Origin: Antedon mediterranea
Lineage: Eukaryota > Echinodermata > Crinoidea > Comatulida > Antedonidae
Assembly: GCF_964355755.1 (NCBI RefSeq)
Contig: NC_092674.1
Span: forward strand, 439,001-503,000
Direction: 5' to 3'
Length of the DNA: 64,000 bases
Shown here: positions 1-11,866 of the stretch, in pieces
Numbering within the stretch: position 1 is the first letter of the stretch
Layout: each line of letters starts with the position of its first letter
Translations under genes and position numbers: made by a program
The notes under the pieces: generated by a model
Seen by the model: only the letters and a program-made list of their open reading frames with translations
What the model was told of the DNA's origin: nothing
The model's database searches: none

Positions 1-110
1 GTATAGTGCCATACAATAGAACTAACATATAAGTCATATTGTATAGTGCCATACAATAGAAGTAACATATAAGTCATATTGTATAGTGCCATACAATAGA
101 ACTAACATAT
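1..110. repeat. 40-bp tandem repeat at left edge, ~2.75 copies
   Basis: A 40-bp unit starting gtatagtgccatacaataga begins at 1, 41 and 81. The third copy breaks off after 30 bases. The array is probably cut by the window edge. It lies in the intron before the first visible STAG exon. Confidence 0.9.
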
Positions 111-205
111 TTTTCAACCTATTTTTTGGTACAATTTTTGTAATCTTTAGTTATTTATTTTTCAAATTACCAACATTAGATTATGTTATTACCAACTTAT
201 TGCAG

Positions 206-3200
206 GTTCTTGATGCTTGTTCTAAGACATATGAGAGCTTGCTTTGTGACCAGTACAACACCACACCTAAGGTTGAGGTCGCTAGAACAACGCTGTTTGA
301 TAGTCTGGCAGAAAGACTTACCAGAAGCTATGAGAGTTTTGAAGCAGTAAGTGTTTTGAATTTATTTAAGTAATTAGGATTAATGAACCCCTAAGTGCAA
401 AAAATACTTTATTATTTTAATATGTTATGTAATGTATGTAAGAAATTGTCTTATTTGTTTATGTACTTTCCGTTTTATGCGTAAAGGGTAGCCATAAAAC
501 GACTTTTGCTTTTTTATTCCCCCCCCCCCCCCCCACCCTTTTTTTTATATTTATTTTAACCATTTATCTCATCAAATAATCTTTGCAATTTGGAAAATAA
601 ATTGAATCTTGAATATACTAAATTGGATGAGGTGAATTGAGTAATTTACTTTCACTTACAGTAACATTATCATTATGATTCATGTGTATTTTTTTTAGAC
701 TGACGAACCACATGATAATGTTATCTATGCTTTGTCATCAAGTCTGAAAAGAATTACAACGTTTTATAGGTAACATTATTTACTAATTTGTGAATTTTTT
801 TAATTTAAGCACTAAGTATTGTAGCTAATGAATGCTTGGTGTAAAATCATCCAGGGTTGTGGCATTACTGTAGTATCACTAATTAGACCTTTAAAATCAT
901 CCAGGGTTGTGGCATTACTGTAGTATCACTAATTAGACCTTTAAAATCATCCAGGGTTGTGGCATTACTGTAGTATCACTAATTAGACCTTTAAAATCAT
1001 CCAGGGTTGTGGCATTACTGTAGTATCACTAATTAGACCTTTAAAATCATCCAGGGTTGTGGCATTACTGTAGTATCACTAATTAGACCTTTAAAATCAT
1101 CCAGGGTTGTGGCATTACTGTAGTATCACTAATTAGACCTTTAAAATCATCCAGGGTTGTGGTATTACTGTAGTATCACTAATTAGACCTTTAAAATCAT
1201 CCAGGGTTGTGGCATTACTGTAGTATCACTAATTAGACCTTTAAAATCATCCAGGGTTGTGGTATTACTGTAGTATCACTAATTAGACCTTTAAAATCAT
1301 CCAGGGTTGTGGTATTACTGTAGTATCACTAATTAGACCTTTAAAATCATCCAGGGTTGTGGCATTACTGTAGTATCACTAATTAGACCTTTAAAATCAT
1401 CCAGGGTTGTGGCATTACTGTAGTATCACTAATTAGACCTAAAATCATCCAGGGTTGTGGCATTACTGTAGTATCACTAATTAGACCTTTAAAATCATCC
1501 AGGGTTGTGGCATTACTGTAGTATCACTAATTAGACCTTTAAAATCATCCAGGGTTGTGGCATTACTGTAGTATCACTAATTAGACCTTTAAAATCATCC
1601 AGGGTTGTGGCATTACTGTAGTATCACTAATTAGACCTTTAGAATCATCCAGGGTTGTGGCATTACTGTAGTATCACTAATTAGACCTTTAAAATCATCC
1701 AGGGTTGTGGCATTACTGTAGTATCACTAATTAGACCTTTAAAATCATCCAGGGTTGTGGCATTACTGTAGTATCACTAGTCATAGACCTTTAAAATCAT
1801 CCAGGGTTGTGGCATTACTGTAGTATCACTAATTAGACCTTTAAAATCATCCAGGGTTGTGGTATTACTGTAGTATCACTAATTAGACCTTTAAAATCAT
1901 CCAGGGTTGTGGCATTACTGTAGTATCACTAATTAGACCTTTAAAATCATCCAAGGTTGTGGCATTACTGTAGTATCACTAATTAGACCTTTAAAATCAT
2001 CCAGGGTTGTGGCATTACTGTAGTATCACTAATTAGACCTTTAAAATCATCCAGGGTTGTGGCATTACTGTAGTATCACTAATTAGACCTTTATTGTATT
2101 TTAATTTACTTTCTAAAGTTGTTTTACTTCTAATAATGTAATTGTAATAATTTAATGTTTTTTATACATGTACGTACTGCGCCTATGGACAATCATTGAT
2201 TGGATATATGCTGCTTTATAAATGCTTTTATTATTATTGTAATAATAATTATTTTCGTCTTTGAAGCACTGTTCGTGTACAAGGATAGAAATAAATCAAA
2301 TAATTTTAGAAATTAAAATCCCAATTCCATTTTGTTTGTAGTTCTTATATTATTTTTTTGTATTTGTGTTTAGCTGTCATGACCTCACCGGGTGGAATTT
2401 GTATGAGATGATATTTTTACTGATCAAGCAAGCTCCTAAACGTGGTGACGTACCTGAAGACATTTATGCCTCATCCATTGCGTGTGCACATTATGCTATA
2501 ATGTGGTATGTTAATAAGCTAGAAGACAAGAACCCCGACCAAGTAAGTCCAACATATTTAGTGTGAACTTAATTAATTTTTACATTGTTTCAAGATATGG
2601 AACTACTACAATATATAATATCGTTATTGTCCTAGCTTTCATGCAGGAAGACCACTCATTATTTTTATGTGAATTGTTCCTTTTTATTGTTTGAATGTTT
2701 GCCTGGCGAAATCAAATGGTGATATCAAGTTTACGGTACATCACATATATTTAGTTCTAAGAGAAACTCAACTGTTCTTTTCAACAATTGTTCCTTTATA
2801 TTGTGCTTAATGTATGACAGATGATAAAATCATAATATTTATGATTTTTTTCAGGATGAGATCAACCGACTCAAGAAGCGGGTTACTGAACTGATACACT
2901 TCTGCGCTATTCTTCTTATTGATCGAAATGAGACCATTAAACAGGAGGCTTTCACCACCATTGGTGACCTTCTGGTTGTATTTAGTAAGCAGCTAGGCTC
3001 TGATCTAACTTATAGCTCATTGATCTATGTGGCCAATGAAAACCTTCAACTTAGGATTGCAGATTTCATACAGGAAGAGGTATTTGTAGAAGAAGATGAT
3101 GATGGTAAGCTCTTAAGCATTGTCAACACTATGTGATGTACCCATATATGGACATGATGATGTCATATTGCTACCATATTTGGGAATATCACTACCATAT

Positions 3201-6200
3201 TTGGCACATTACTTTTTTTGTCAAACTAGTTTGATAGTGTAGACAGAGCTTAAGATATACAAATTTATTTATTTACTTTAACAACATTAAAAACATCACA
3301 TGAGTGTGCAAGGGAGTGGCAAGAGGTCGGAGGTCACCATACACAAACACTAAAGCATACTAACAAAAACATGAATCAATATATATATAATTTTAAAATT
3401 TTACCCCACAATATCTATGCTATTTTTACATGTGGATTGATGGTTGTAATCTGAATTTGTATTTTACCTGTTGTATTGTTTATGTTTCAAACTTTAAAGT
3501 GGCGGAAATTATCGCTGTTGGTTTTTTTATTTATTTCCACAAGATTTTATGAAGGTATAAAACATGTAACAATAAAATTAAAATAAATATAATGAATAAA
3601 ATATTACTTTCAGATGATGATGACGAAGGTGATGATTCACACAAGATTGAAGTTCTTCATAAACGTAGAAACCTTCTGGCTTCATTCTGTAAACTCATCG
3701 TGTTCAATATCATTGACATGCGAAATGCTGCTGGCATATTTAAACACTACATGAAGGTGTGTACTGTATTGTTTTATATAAACGTAGAAACCTTCTGGCT
3801 TCATTCTGTAAACTCATCGTGTTCAATATCATTGACATGCGAAATGCTGCTGGCATATTTAAACACTATATGAAGATGTGTTGCATCAGTATTGTTTTTA
3901 TTCTCACTCAGACCTTCGGCTAAAGACCCTCTTTTTTACAGAATTTCATTTAGCTTTTAACTTCATAAAACATTCTCAGTTTTTTTAATAGCTCTTTTAA
4001 AAAAGAAAATGTTATTTGCTTATGTATTATGTAAGATGTAATGAAGTGTTTTATATCTAATTTCAGTATTATAATGATTATGGTGACATCATTAAATTAA
4101 CATTGGCCAAATCAAGAGAAATCAACAAAATAAGCTGTGCAAAAACACTAGGACTTAGTCTCAGTCAGGTAATATTTATTTGTTATTGTCTGTTTAAACA
4201 CTAATATGTACCATGAATATTCAAACTATTTACTGTACTATTTTTTTACAAAGTTTTGTTTTTCCTATTTAATTTGATATTAATTATTTATCAGTTATTT
4301 CTTGAAATGAGAGAAATGGAATACGGTCAGGAAGGTAAAGCTGTAAACCAGATGAATGCTATCAAAGAACTGGCACGAAGATTCTCTCTCACATTTGGAC
4401 TTGATCAGATCAAGACAAGAGATGCTGTAGCGGCCTTGCACAAGTAAGTATCAACTCATTAAGTTACTTAGTTAAGTTCCAGTATTTGATTATTTGAAGA
4501 GTCTCTCTACAGGTAACTTTATCGTTTTTGCCAAAATCAATCAGATTCATCACCATCAATATTTGACTATCTGAAATTTTGTTTGCTTTTTTTTATAGAG
4601 AGGGTATAATGTTCAGTTTAACTCCTCTAGAGGACCGCCAAAATCCAGGAGGACCACCCCCTAATATTGGATACCTGGACGTTCTCAGTGAATTTACAAC
4701 CAAGCTTATGAAGCTGGATAAAAAGACGGTGTATGTATAGTAACATCTTGTTTTTATTCAATTTACTATTATTACAAAATATTAGAAACAGTGGATCTTA
4801 AAGTTTATTTATTTCATTATTTCGGCAGACTGGTCTACCTTGACCGCCAGCTCCGTCCAGAAATGTTAGAAAACACAGGTGATGAATGGTCAGCATTGAG
4901 AGCATACCGAAATAGCTTGATGCAGGGTGGGGATACTAGTTCTGATGTAAGTCGTCCACCACGCCCTCCTAAGCGCCCAAAACCTGGTATCAAAAGAAAG
5001 ATGGCGTTGTCTGGTGGTAAGTCTTGTTAATTTGCTGTCTTTAAATAAGTCAAAGTTGATTTTGTTACAAATGCACTACACACATCTCACTTAAGAACTC
5101 ATTCCTATAACCTTTGTTAATTTGCTGTTAGTGGTCACTTAGTGTAACAACTTATGTTTTTAGTGACTGATGATGCGGAAAGTCGATGGGTTTCAAAAGA
5201 GGACCAGCCTCATGCAACACGTAGTGGATGGAAGCGCAGGAGAACAACAGATGAGGACATTAGTCAAGGGTAAGCATAACATTTATAATAATTGAACACG
5301 AGTTGATGAAACTAATAGAAAGATAAAAGGTAGAGATAAAGGTCCCATATTCAATTCTGAACATAGGGTAATGAGCTCATATTACTAAGGCTCAGAATTA
5401 TGTGGTAGGGTGGCCAGTTCTTGTCCACGCTGCCTTAGTATTTTTTTAAAAGAGCAATGAATTCAGATTCAATTTTGCCAATTAAAATGGAAATAATATG
5501 AGTACATTTTTTAAATTGTAAAATGTATATTAATAAAATTATTACTACTGTCTATTGTACAATATTTATATTCTTTAAACCAATCAATATATTAAAAACA
5601 GACATGAATAAAGGGATAAAAGCAACATGTAAGAACATCAAAAATACGATAAACATTACTTTATACAGGATCTAATAATAGTGTACATTATATATACTGT
5701 ATTGTAAAACAGGACTAGCATGAGTGATGAAGCCACAACCAACTCCTCATCTCAATTGTCATGGATTAGACCTAAAAAGACACAAGTGAAAGCTAGACTT
5801 AGCTATAGTACTAGGACCAGTAGCAGCTTTGGGTACTTAGTGGTTAAATGTTACTTTAACAATGTTTTCTCTTTAGCTAGACATAGCTATAGTACTAGGA
5901 CCAGTAGCAGCTTTGGGTACTTAGTGGTTAAATGTTACTTTAACAATGTTTTCTCTTTTGTATTTTCCAATAATTTGTTATGGAACATTTTTTTTCAACA
6001 GTTGAATTTGTTGGTTGTTTACATTTAATATTCTGTTACAATAAATTGTTTTAGTTTAATCCTTTTTAAGTTTACAACATTTTGTTTACATTTAATTGTA
6101 CAACTTACCTGTTTGCATTCTGCATCATAAAACTCCGATAAGTCCATTTTATGTGAGTGAGTGTTTTTTGTTGATTTTGTCTAGATTTGGAAGTTTTTTA

Positions 6201-7451
6201 GGTTTGGATTGCAGATTAGTTTTCCACAACCACCTTGAGTACTTTGATGCATATTTGCGCTTAACAAATATTATTATTATTATCTAGCTGTTATCAGAAT
6301 GTTGTTGTCTTCTTGCACAATACAGTACTCCAGATATTTCTTTTAATTCTTCAGTTTTATTGTTAACCAATATTTATAAAACATTTATTTATCATTGTTT
6401 GATTGGTTAAGTTGTGTTTTTACTAATTTAATTTATTAATAACTGTTTTTGAAACCTAATATTCTTATTTTTCTTTGGATAAGTTTCTAAATTGACTGTA
6501 TGTTATATTTGCAGAAAACAACAACATCAACAAGAAGAAGAGAGTGAGGAAGAAAGTAATGATGAAGAGGAAGAATTCCAAGAAGGTCAAGCCATCCGAG
6601 TATTGGTTAGTGGTCACATATATTAATGAATTTCTAATACTGTAATCATTATATACTTTAGTTACTGAGTACTGTAGATATTAAATAAATCACAAAGTCC
6701 TGGGTTTAAGTCCTGTCATGTCAGAATTTTTTCTAATGACAAATTACAACTCTACTTCCAAAGACTTGTAATAAGACTTCGTTTATGTAGAGCATCTTGT
6801 GTATATGTTTGTTTTGTGAACAGGATTGTCACCTTTAAGAAGGATAGTGAATGAATTCGCTCATTGTTATCCTTGGCAATTTGCTTAAATATATATAAAA
6901 AAAAAATAATAACAAATATTGATTGATAATTAGAATTGGTTTTCCAATCCTCAGAGTGTTAAATACTGACCTAGTGCTGTTAAAATTCCAAAATAACTTA
7001 AAAACAAACATAATGGCACTATTTGTTAACTTGATAGTTGCTTTTAGATAGCAATTTATAATAATCTTTTCAACAGGCACCACAAGCTAGAAGCACACCA
7101 AAATCTCCAGTTGTTGTTAGTAGCCATTATAAGTATTCCAAATGCAGGAGCCAGAGTAGATCAGGCCAGGTAGACCCTGTTAGCCTGTCTGACTTTGCCC
7201 AAGTAATTGAGGCTAGAGACAGCCAGGCTATAGCAGATAGGCTCAATAAGTTTAGAATAGATGAACACAGTCAGGCTAGTAGTAGTGGTTCCAGAAGCAC
7301 AGACTCAGATTTCCAGCCTTTGCAGAAACGTATCAAACATACATCAAGGCAACTTAGGGGAAATCTTAGAAGAAGTAAAAGAAGCATTCTGCCTGAGGCT
7401 TTCCCGGAGGATACACCATTTATTGAAGAAGATACTGACCCCAGTCAGTAG
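206..7451 (+). CDS. STAG: Cohesin subunit SA (STAG1/STAG2/SCC3 family), 3' half of gene
   Basis: SA/SCC3 is the HEAT-repeat subunit of nuclear cohesin. It binds the RAD21 kleisin, CTCF-type ligands and DNA, and is needed for sister-chromatid cohesion and loop extrusion. Exons read here: 206-346, 699-769, 2374-2542, 2855-3104, 3614-3756, 4067-4168, 4295-4443, 4599-4730, 4829-5016, 5164-5269, 5713-5832, 6515-6605, 7077-7451 (stop TAG 7449-7451). All phases join, giving 678 codons plus stop. Family-typical stretches are [35 protein letters not shown] and [19 protein letters not shown]. The last exons encode a divergent low-complexity tail: a Q/E-rich acidic run, then a basic Ser-rich segment. 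Vertebrate SA proteins are about 1,230-1,260 aa, so the N-terminal half lies upstream of the window. Weak points are the donor of the 5713 exon, which sits in a tandem duplication, and the exact C-terminus. Confidence 0.93.
519..534. repeat. poly-C tract
   Basis: A run of 16 C within a STAG intron. A similar run occurs near 22941-22957 in a PRKX intron. Nothing else is seen in 380-690. Confidence 0.85.
841..2091. repeat. 50-bp minisatellite, ~25 copies, in STAG intron
   Basis: The 50-bp unit includes ccagggttgtggcattactg and tagtatcactaattagacct. It repeats about 25 times with very few differences: C/T at one site, one copy 2 bp short near 1440, and one copy 2 bp long near 1780. The near-identity implies recent expansion or ongoing homogenisation. 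The array fills most of the intron between exons 699-769 and 2374-2542. Confidence 0.97.
2162..2250 (+). repeat. Possible 3' end of an interspersed element
   Basis: The run tgcgcctatggacaatcat, then a segment ending in gctttataaatgc and a TTATTATT tail, resembles the 3' termini of LINE- or SINE-like elements common in deuterostomes. No coding remnant is attached. Confidence 0.35.
3131..3252. mobile_element. MITE remnant, TA-flanked CTCTGTCTACACTATCAAA family, one end only
   Basis: The right end reads tagtttgatagtgtagacag followed by agctta. The interior has the family's accatatttggcacat and gatgatgtcatat blocks. The same family is complete at 41160-41306 and partial at 24575-24726 and 36941-37058. 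The left terminal inverted repeat is not recognisable here. Confidence 0.7.
3777..3876 (+). repeat. Tandem copy of the 3' part of STAG exon 3614-3756, donor lost
   Basis: About 98 bp of the exon (from aaacgtagaaaccttctggc) is repeated 118 bp downstream, nearly base for base. In the first copy the exon ends atgaag|gtgtgt, a usable 5' splice site. In the second the same place reads atgaagatgtgt, so the GT has become AT. The copy is therefore probably intronic debris. Confidence 0.9.
5875..5958 (+). repeat. 84-bp tandem copy of STAG exon end plus intron start
   Basis: The segment 5791-5874 covers the last ~42 bp of exon 5713-5832, its donor and the start of the intron. It is repeated immediately with about one change. 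Period 84 is divisible by 3 and has no stop, so the reading frame runs through both copies. Both copies keep the same candidate donor (ctttgg|gtactt). The junction also creates an acceptor-like ttttctctttag. Confidence 0.9.
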
Positions 7452-7454
7452 TCA

Positions 7455-7739
7455 GGTAGCTAGGAGGATAGCTATAATTATGTTATTACTAACAATGTTT
7501 TATTAGCTAGGAGGATAGCTATAATTATGTTATTACTAACAATGTTTTATTAGCTAGGAGGATAGCTATAATTATGTTATTACTAACAATGTTTTATTAG
7601 CTAGGAGGATAGCTATAATTATGTTATATACTGACAATGTTTTATTAGCTAGGAAGATAGCTATAATTATGTTATTACTAACAATGTTTTATTAGCTAGG
7701 AAGATAGCTATAATTATGTTATTACTAACAATGTTTTAC
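7455..7739. repeat. 47-bp tandem repeat, ~6 copies, after the STAG stop
   Basis: The unit begins tagctaggaggatagctata and ends aacaatgttttat, repeating about six times directly after the STAG stop codon at 7449-7451. It probably lies in the 3' UTR. Confidence 0.92.
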
Positions 7740-7982
7740 CAAAATTATATTTTGTGTTGGTTGGATTAGGAACTGTTGTTGGTTTTTTTTTTGCTATATG
7801 AAATGTGACATTATTGATAAATTACTAACTGTATCCTTTTATTAACAATATTAAGAGATTTGATTTATAGTTGTTATATAGTTGTTATGTTACACATGCA
7901 ATACCTTTTCACAATAATACCATGATCAAGTATAATCCTACTCCAGACCCAATTCAAATCCATTTTTAATTCAATCACACTG

Positions 7983-8123
7983 AATTTTGTACCTAGGCCC
8001 CTGGGCTATACTTGGTCATCCATATAGGGTAATTTTGTACCTAGGCCCCTGGGCTATACTTGGTCATATAGGGTAATTTTGTACCTAGGCCCCTGGGCTA
8101 TACTTGGTCATATAGGGTAATGT
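7983..8123. repeat. ~45-bp tandem repeat, 3 copies
   Basis: Three copies of a unit containing gtacctaggcccctgggcta then tacttggtcata. The first copy has a few extra bases. Confidence 0.9.
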
Positions 8124-9200
8124 TTTCATTATAGTACTCCTTTGTTTCAGATTTTTACTCTTGTTTTCTTCGCTTCTGTTTTCACATTAATTACCAATCC
8201 AATATTTGATAACTTTTTTTTTCTGTTTTGTTTTAGAAGAGTTCTTTTGATTCATTTTAATCTTCTTAAAATAAACACTCTTTTAATTTGTTTGTTACAG
8301 GAGGATATGCAGATGGGGTTCTAAACACTGCATTTCAAGAGCTTCTTAATGTATGTCAGAGAGTGGTGTCAACCTCAACTCATACATTCACACACAGTGC
8401 AAGTCTTCAGTAAAGTTCTGTTTTTTTATTGAAAACATGTTTATAATACTTTTAGCTTGCTATGAATATATTTGAATTGATCTAACTTTCGTGATAAATC
8501 TTTGGCTGTGTAAAAACACGACTACTCTACAGTATCTCTTGATGTTTAGTAGAAGGTGCCATCGTTTTAAACAAAATGACAGCAATTCACTTCATCTGTG
8601 TCTGAACACACTCTTAAACTGAAAATGGTTTTCTTGTTGATGTTTCTATGTAAGTTAAGTAAGGCATGCTTGATAATGTTGGTCATTTTTTATACTATTT
8701 TCAAGTAATGAATGTACATTATGTGTTTTGTATAGAACTGTTAAACAGCTGTTTTAGCATTTGTTGTAACCCAGTTGTGGGACCTTTTTGATACAGTACC
8801 TGTTTATAATCACAGCCTATATTTGGCATTCACAAAGACCAGTGTATAGTTAATGTATAATTAGATAGTTGATTGTTTCCAGCTCTTGTAGTAATTATTA
8901 TAGAAAAAAAATTGTAAAGTAAGTAAGCTGTTTAAATTATGGAAATGCACGGCTGCCTACAGAAGAAAAAAATTAAATTTTTTATAAGCTGCTTTAAGTT
9001 GTTTACAATTTTGCAAGTTCGTATTTTAAAAATTCTTGATAGATTTCACCTTTTTCTTAAGGTATTTTTAACAGTATTATTCCTCTGCTCTAAAGAAATG
9101 TCTGATAGAGTTAAGAATAGTAATCCACCTGTTATTTTAATTTGCTCCTATTTGTAACTGTACATGTTTTATGTAATGATTTCCAATGTTGTATAATAGA

Positions 9201-9206
9201 AATAAA
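9201..9206 (+). promoter_or_regulatory. Candidate poly(A) signal for STAG
   Basis: AATAAA lies about 1.75 kb after the STAG stop and about 215 bp before the stop of the convergent GPALPP1 gene. An AATAAA on the opposite strand lies close by (TTTATT at about 9221). The two transcripts may therefore end within a very short shared interval. I see no other gene in 7452-9420. Confidence 0.4.
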
Positions 9207-9420
9207 CTTTATAAAAGTAATTTATTTTGCATCTCAATTTACCAATCGTTTAATACTATAATAATGCTAATGTACTTTTGCACCTACAGAGATTCTCTTA
9301 TTCAGGTTTCAACCACTGATCAGCATTGCTGTGACTGTGGCCTACAGTATTCAGTATATTTTTTGGCTTATGAAGAAATGTAGAAAGATACCAGAATGTC
9401 AAAATGTTTGTACATAAATC

Positions 9421-11866
9421 TCATAAGTAAACCTTGTCAGACCCGTGTGAAAATTTGTCGTTTAACTTTGCCGATTCCTTGATGAGACGCTTTTTCTTTG
9501 CATCATCAAAACGATTAACTTGTAGATCGACTTCACGATTAAATGGTCTACGTTCATTAGCTTTCCCTTCTTCTTCCTTAAATAATAAGAAATTTAGTTA
9601 ATTCATATTGTGCTCAATTGAGGGAGTTGAGCTAAATTTACTGAACATTAGTATGTAATGCAATGGTATGAGAGCATATGTAATGTAAACCAACCTGTTT
9701 GCGTTTAAGGTCTTTTTGGTGCATATCAACAAGAGATACACCTCTCTTTTGTGAATTGTATGATGAGATTCTGTCCTCAATTTCTAGATCCCTGTTTGAT
9801 TTCTCTTTTAATTTCTCTTTTGCATCTTGTTTTGTTGTAGAATCAGGATGTGCCCTAGAAGCAGCCTTGTTTTGTACTTCCTGTAGGTCAAAGTTCATAA
9901 TTTATTAAAACAACCCACTCAAAGAATAAAAGAAAAAAATATCTGGTCCGGAACGGAACCTATTAGTTTTTACTTACTATCTTTCTGCGCTCACGGTCTG
10001 CTGGAGTCTCAGTCCAGCCGGATCTATCTTGTTTAGAGGGCGCTGCCTTTTTTCTGAATGTACGTGGTCCAAGACCAAAGTTCTTTCCATAGTCTGGAAG
10101 TTCCATCATCCATGTTTCTCTTTCAACTTTTTCTTGAATCTAAAATATAAGAAATACTTAATGGTGAGACAGACCTTGAGAAAGGAAACGGTATTTTTTA
10201 CTACTGTATTTATTAGGACTAAGGGTCATATAACAATTTAGGTTCATCATGTCTTGTATTGTATTTTATTAGGTTCTACAATATGCAGTGGTTTAGTGTC
10301 AAATTGTAACTGTATTACATTCCACATTGTCTGTGTTATGCGCGATTTGAACGATTTGCGCAATTTGAAATTGCGCAAAAAAATCCTTGCGCAATTTGAA
10401 ATTGCGCAAAGAATTCTTGCGCAATTTAAAATTGCGCAAGGATTTTTTTGCGCAATCAACTTGCGCAATTTCAAATTGCGCAAGAAAATCTTTGCGCAAT
10501 TTTAAATTGCGCTGCACAATTTGTAAATTGCGCAAGATAGTTCTTGCGCAATATGACACCTTTGCGCAATTTGAAAACGAACTGTAAATTTTCCCATACA
10601 TGGCTAGGCTAGGCCTAGGCAGAGGAGTTTAAAATGTAGTATTTTATTATATAAATAAGACCATTTCAATGAAGATAATGTTTAATACTCACTTTTTAAG
10701 TTTTTAATATTAGTTTAAGCTAGGCCATGTAACCTAGTCAGTATCAGTAGTCCAGACCCTAGCTAGGCTAGAGTAGTAGGCTATAGCCGGCCGCCCGCGC
10801 CGCGCCCGCCTGGTGGAACACCACCGCTTCATTTTCCTTCGTCGGTTCTTCGACGGTATGCTAACTTATAACAATATTTGCACTACTAAAATAAGGAAAT
10901 GCGATATTTATCTTTAATTTTGAATCATTCTTAGAAATTACTATAAAAATATGGGTGTGCATGATTTCACAATCTGTCGAAAAACCTTGCGCAATTTGCA
11001 GATTACTTGCGCAATTTAATACGTTGCTTGCGCAATTTGAAACACATGTTTCAATTCAAATTGCGCAAGGATTTTTTTTGCGCAATTTCAAATTGCGCAA
11101 ATCGTTCAAATCGCGCATAACATCTGCATGTCAATAAGTCATGCACACTTACATTTCCAGTCAATTTATTTTTCATGGCTTCTGCTCGTGCTTCGATATC
11201 ACTGGCAACAGAGCTCCTGCTGACCTCCAGACCTGTAGCTGGCATTGGGCCAATAATGTCTTCATCATCCTCACCACTATCTTCACTGTCTGCATTAGTA
11301 GTTGCTATAAATCCAGGTGGAAGAGCAGGACCATATGACATATCACTAGATGGCACAGTATTAACAGGTTCTGATGTTTTTATAATTGATGTAGAAGACG
11401 TGATTTCATCCTGCCGTGTACCTTCAATTTCATTGGGAGTTGATTTTCTTATGACATCTGGCAAGACTGGTCCAATAGTGTCTTCATCATTAGTGTTGTC
11501 ATCCTCAAATCTTTCGGGTGAATCTACCAAGGATGAAAACAAATTCTTAATTGGTGTGACATTAACAGATGAGGAATGGGCAAAAACAAGCACAGGTATA
11601 TAGTGTATTTGTAGTAGGACTAGGGCTAGGCCTAACTAGCTAAAACAGCTGCTATATTCAGACTGAATAAATAATAATAACCCGTACTTCTTTGCTAGGC
11701 TTCCCAGCTACTAGGGGAGCTACTAATAACAGTACATAGCATAAGCCTACTTACTAACTAGCTAGGCGCGGCGCCGGCTTGCTTCATAGTAATATTATTA
11801 TTTACCATTACAGACACCACCACCGAAACCAGGTGGTAGTGAAGGCCCGATTATTTGTTCCGACAT
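9421..11866 (-). CDS. GPALPP1: GPALPP motif-containing protein 1
   Basis: The family is a poorly understood nuclear protein named for its N-terminal GPALPP motifs. Minus-strand exons: 11866 down to about 11815 (ATG at 11866-11864), about 11545-11153, 10139-9978, 9880-9695, 9576-9421 (stop 9423-9421). The last three are 162, 186 and 156 bp and all join in phase 0. Motifs seen are GPSLPPGF in exon 1, then IGPVLP, YGPALPPGF and DIIGPMPA with an acidic stretch. These are followed by ARAEAMKNKLTG, WMMELPDYGKNFGLGPRTF, WTETPADRERR, SSYNSQKRGVSLVDMHQKDL and VNRFDDAKKKRLIKESAKLN, ending FSHGSDKVYL. The total is about 315 aa against about 340 in human. The exon 1 donor and exon 2 acceptor are uncertain; an alternative acceptor near 11619 would add residues. 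The intron below 11153 carries a foldback transposon. Confidence 0.92.
10334..11122. mobile_element. Foldback/MITE-like element packed with TTGCGCAA palindromes
   Basis: The left end (10334, tgttatgcgcgatttgaacg) recurs in reverse complement at the right end (11122). The inverted repeats stay aligned for about 60 bp. The element is flanked by the direct repeat TCTG at 10330-10333 and 11123-11126, consistent with a 4-bp target-site duplication. Inside are 19 copies of TTGCGCAA: 13 in 10357-10575 and 6 in 10985-11110, mostly paired as small hairpins with loops such as TTTGAAA. No transposase ORF is present, so it is non-autonomous. It sits in a GPALPP1 intron, 30 bp past the donor at 11153. Confidence 0.85.

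Noticed and set aside
8301-8324. Alternative last STAG exon (gttacag|gaggatatg...)
   Set aside because: Reaching it needs a donor before the stop at 7449. None joins in a frame that looks better than the simple stop, though transcripts could change this.
10247-10601. Overlapping open frames rich in AQF/RNLKLRK
   Set aside because: They are readings of the TTGCGCAATTT palindromes inside the foldback element, on both strands.
10334-11122. CRISPR-like array
   Set aside because: Palindromic repeats without unique spacers, in a eukaryotic intron, flanked by inverted ends and a target duplication. None of the tandem arrays has spacers.
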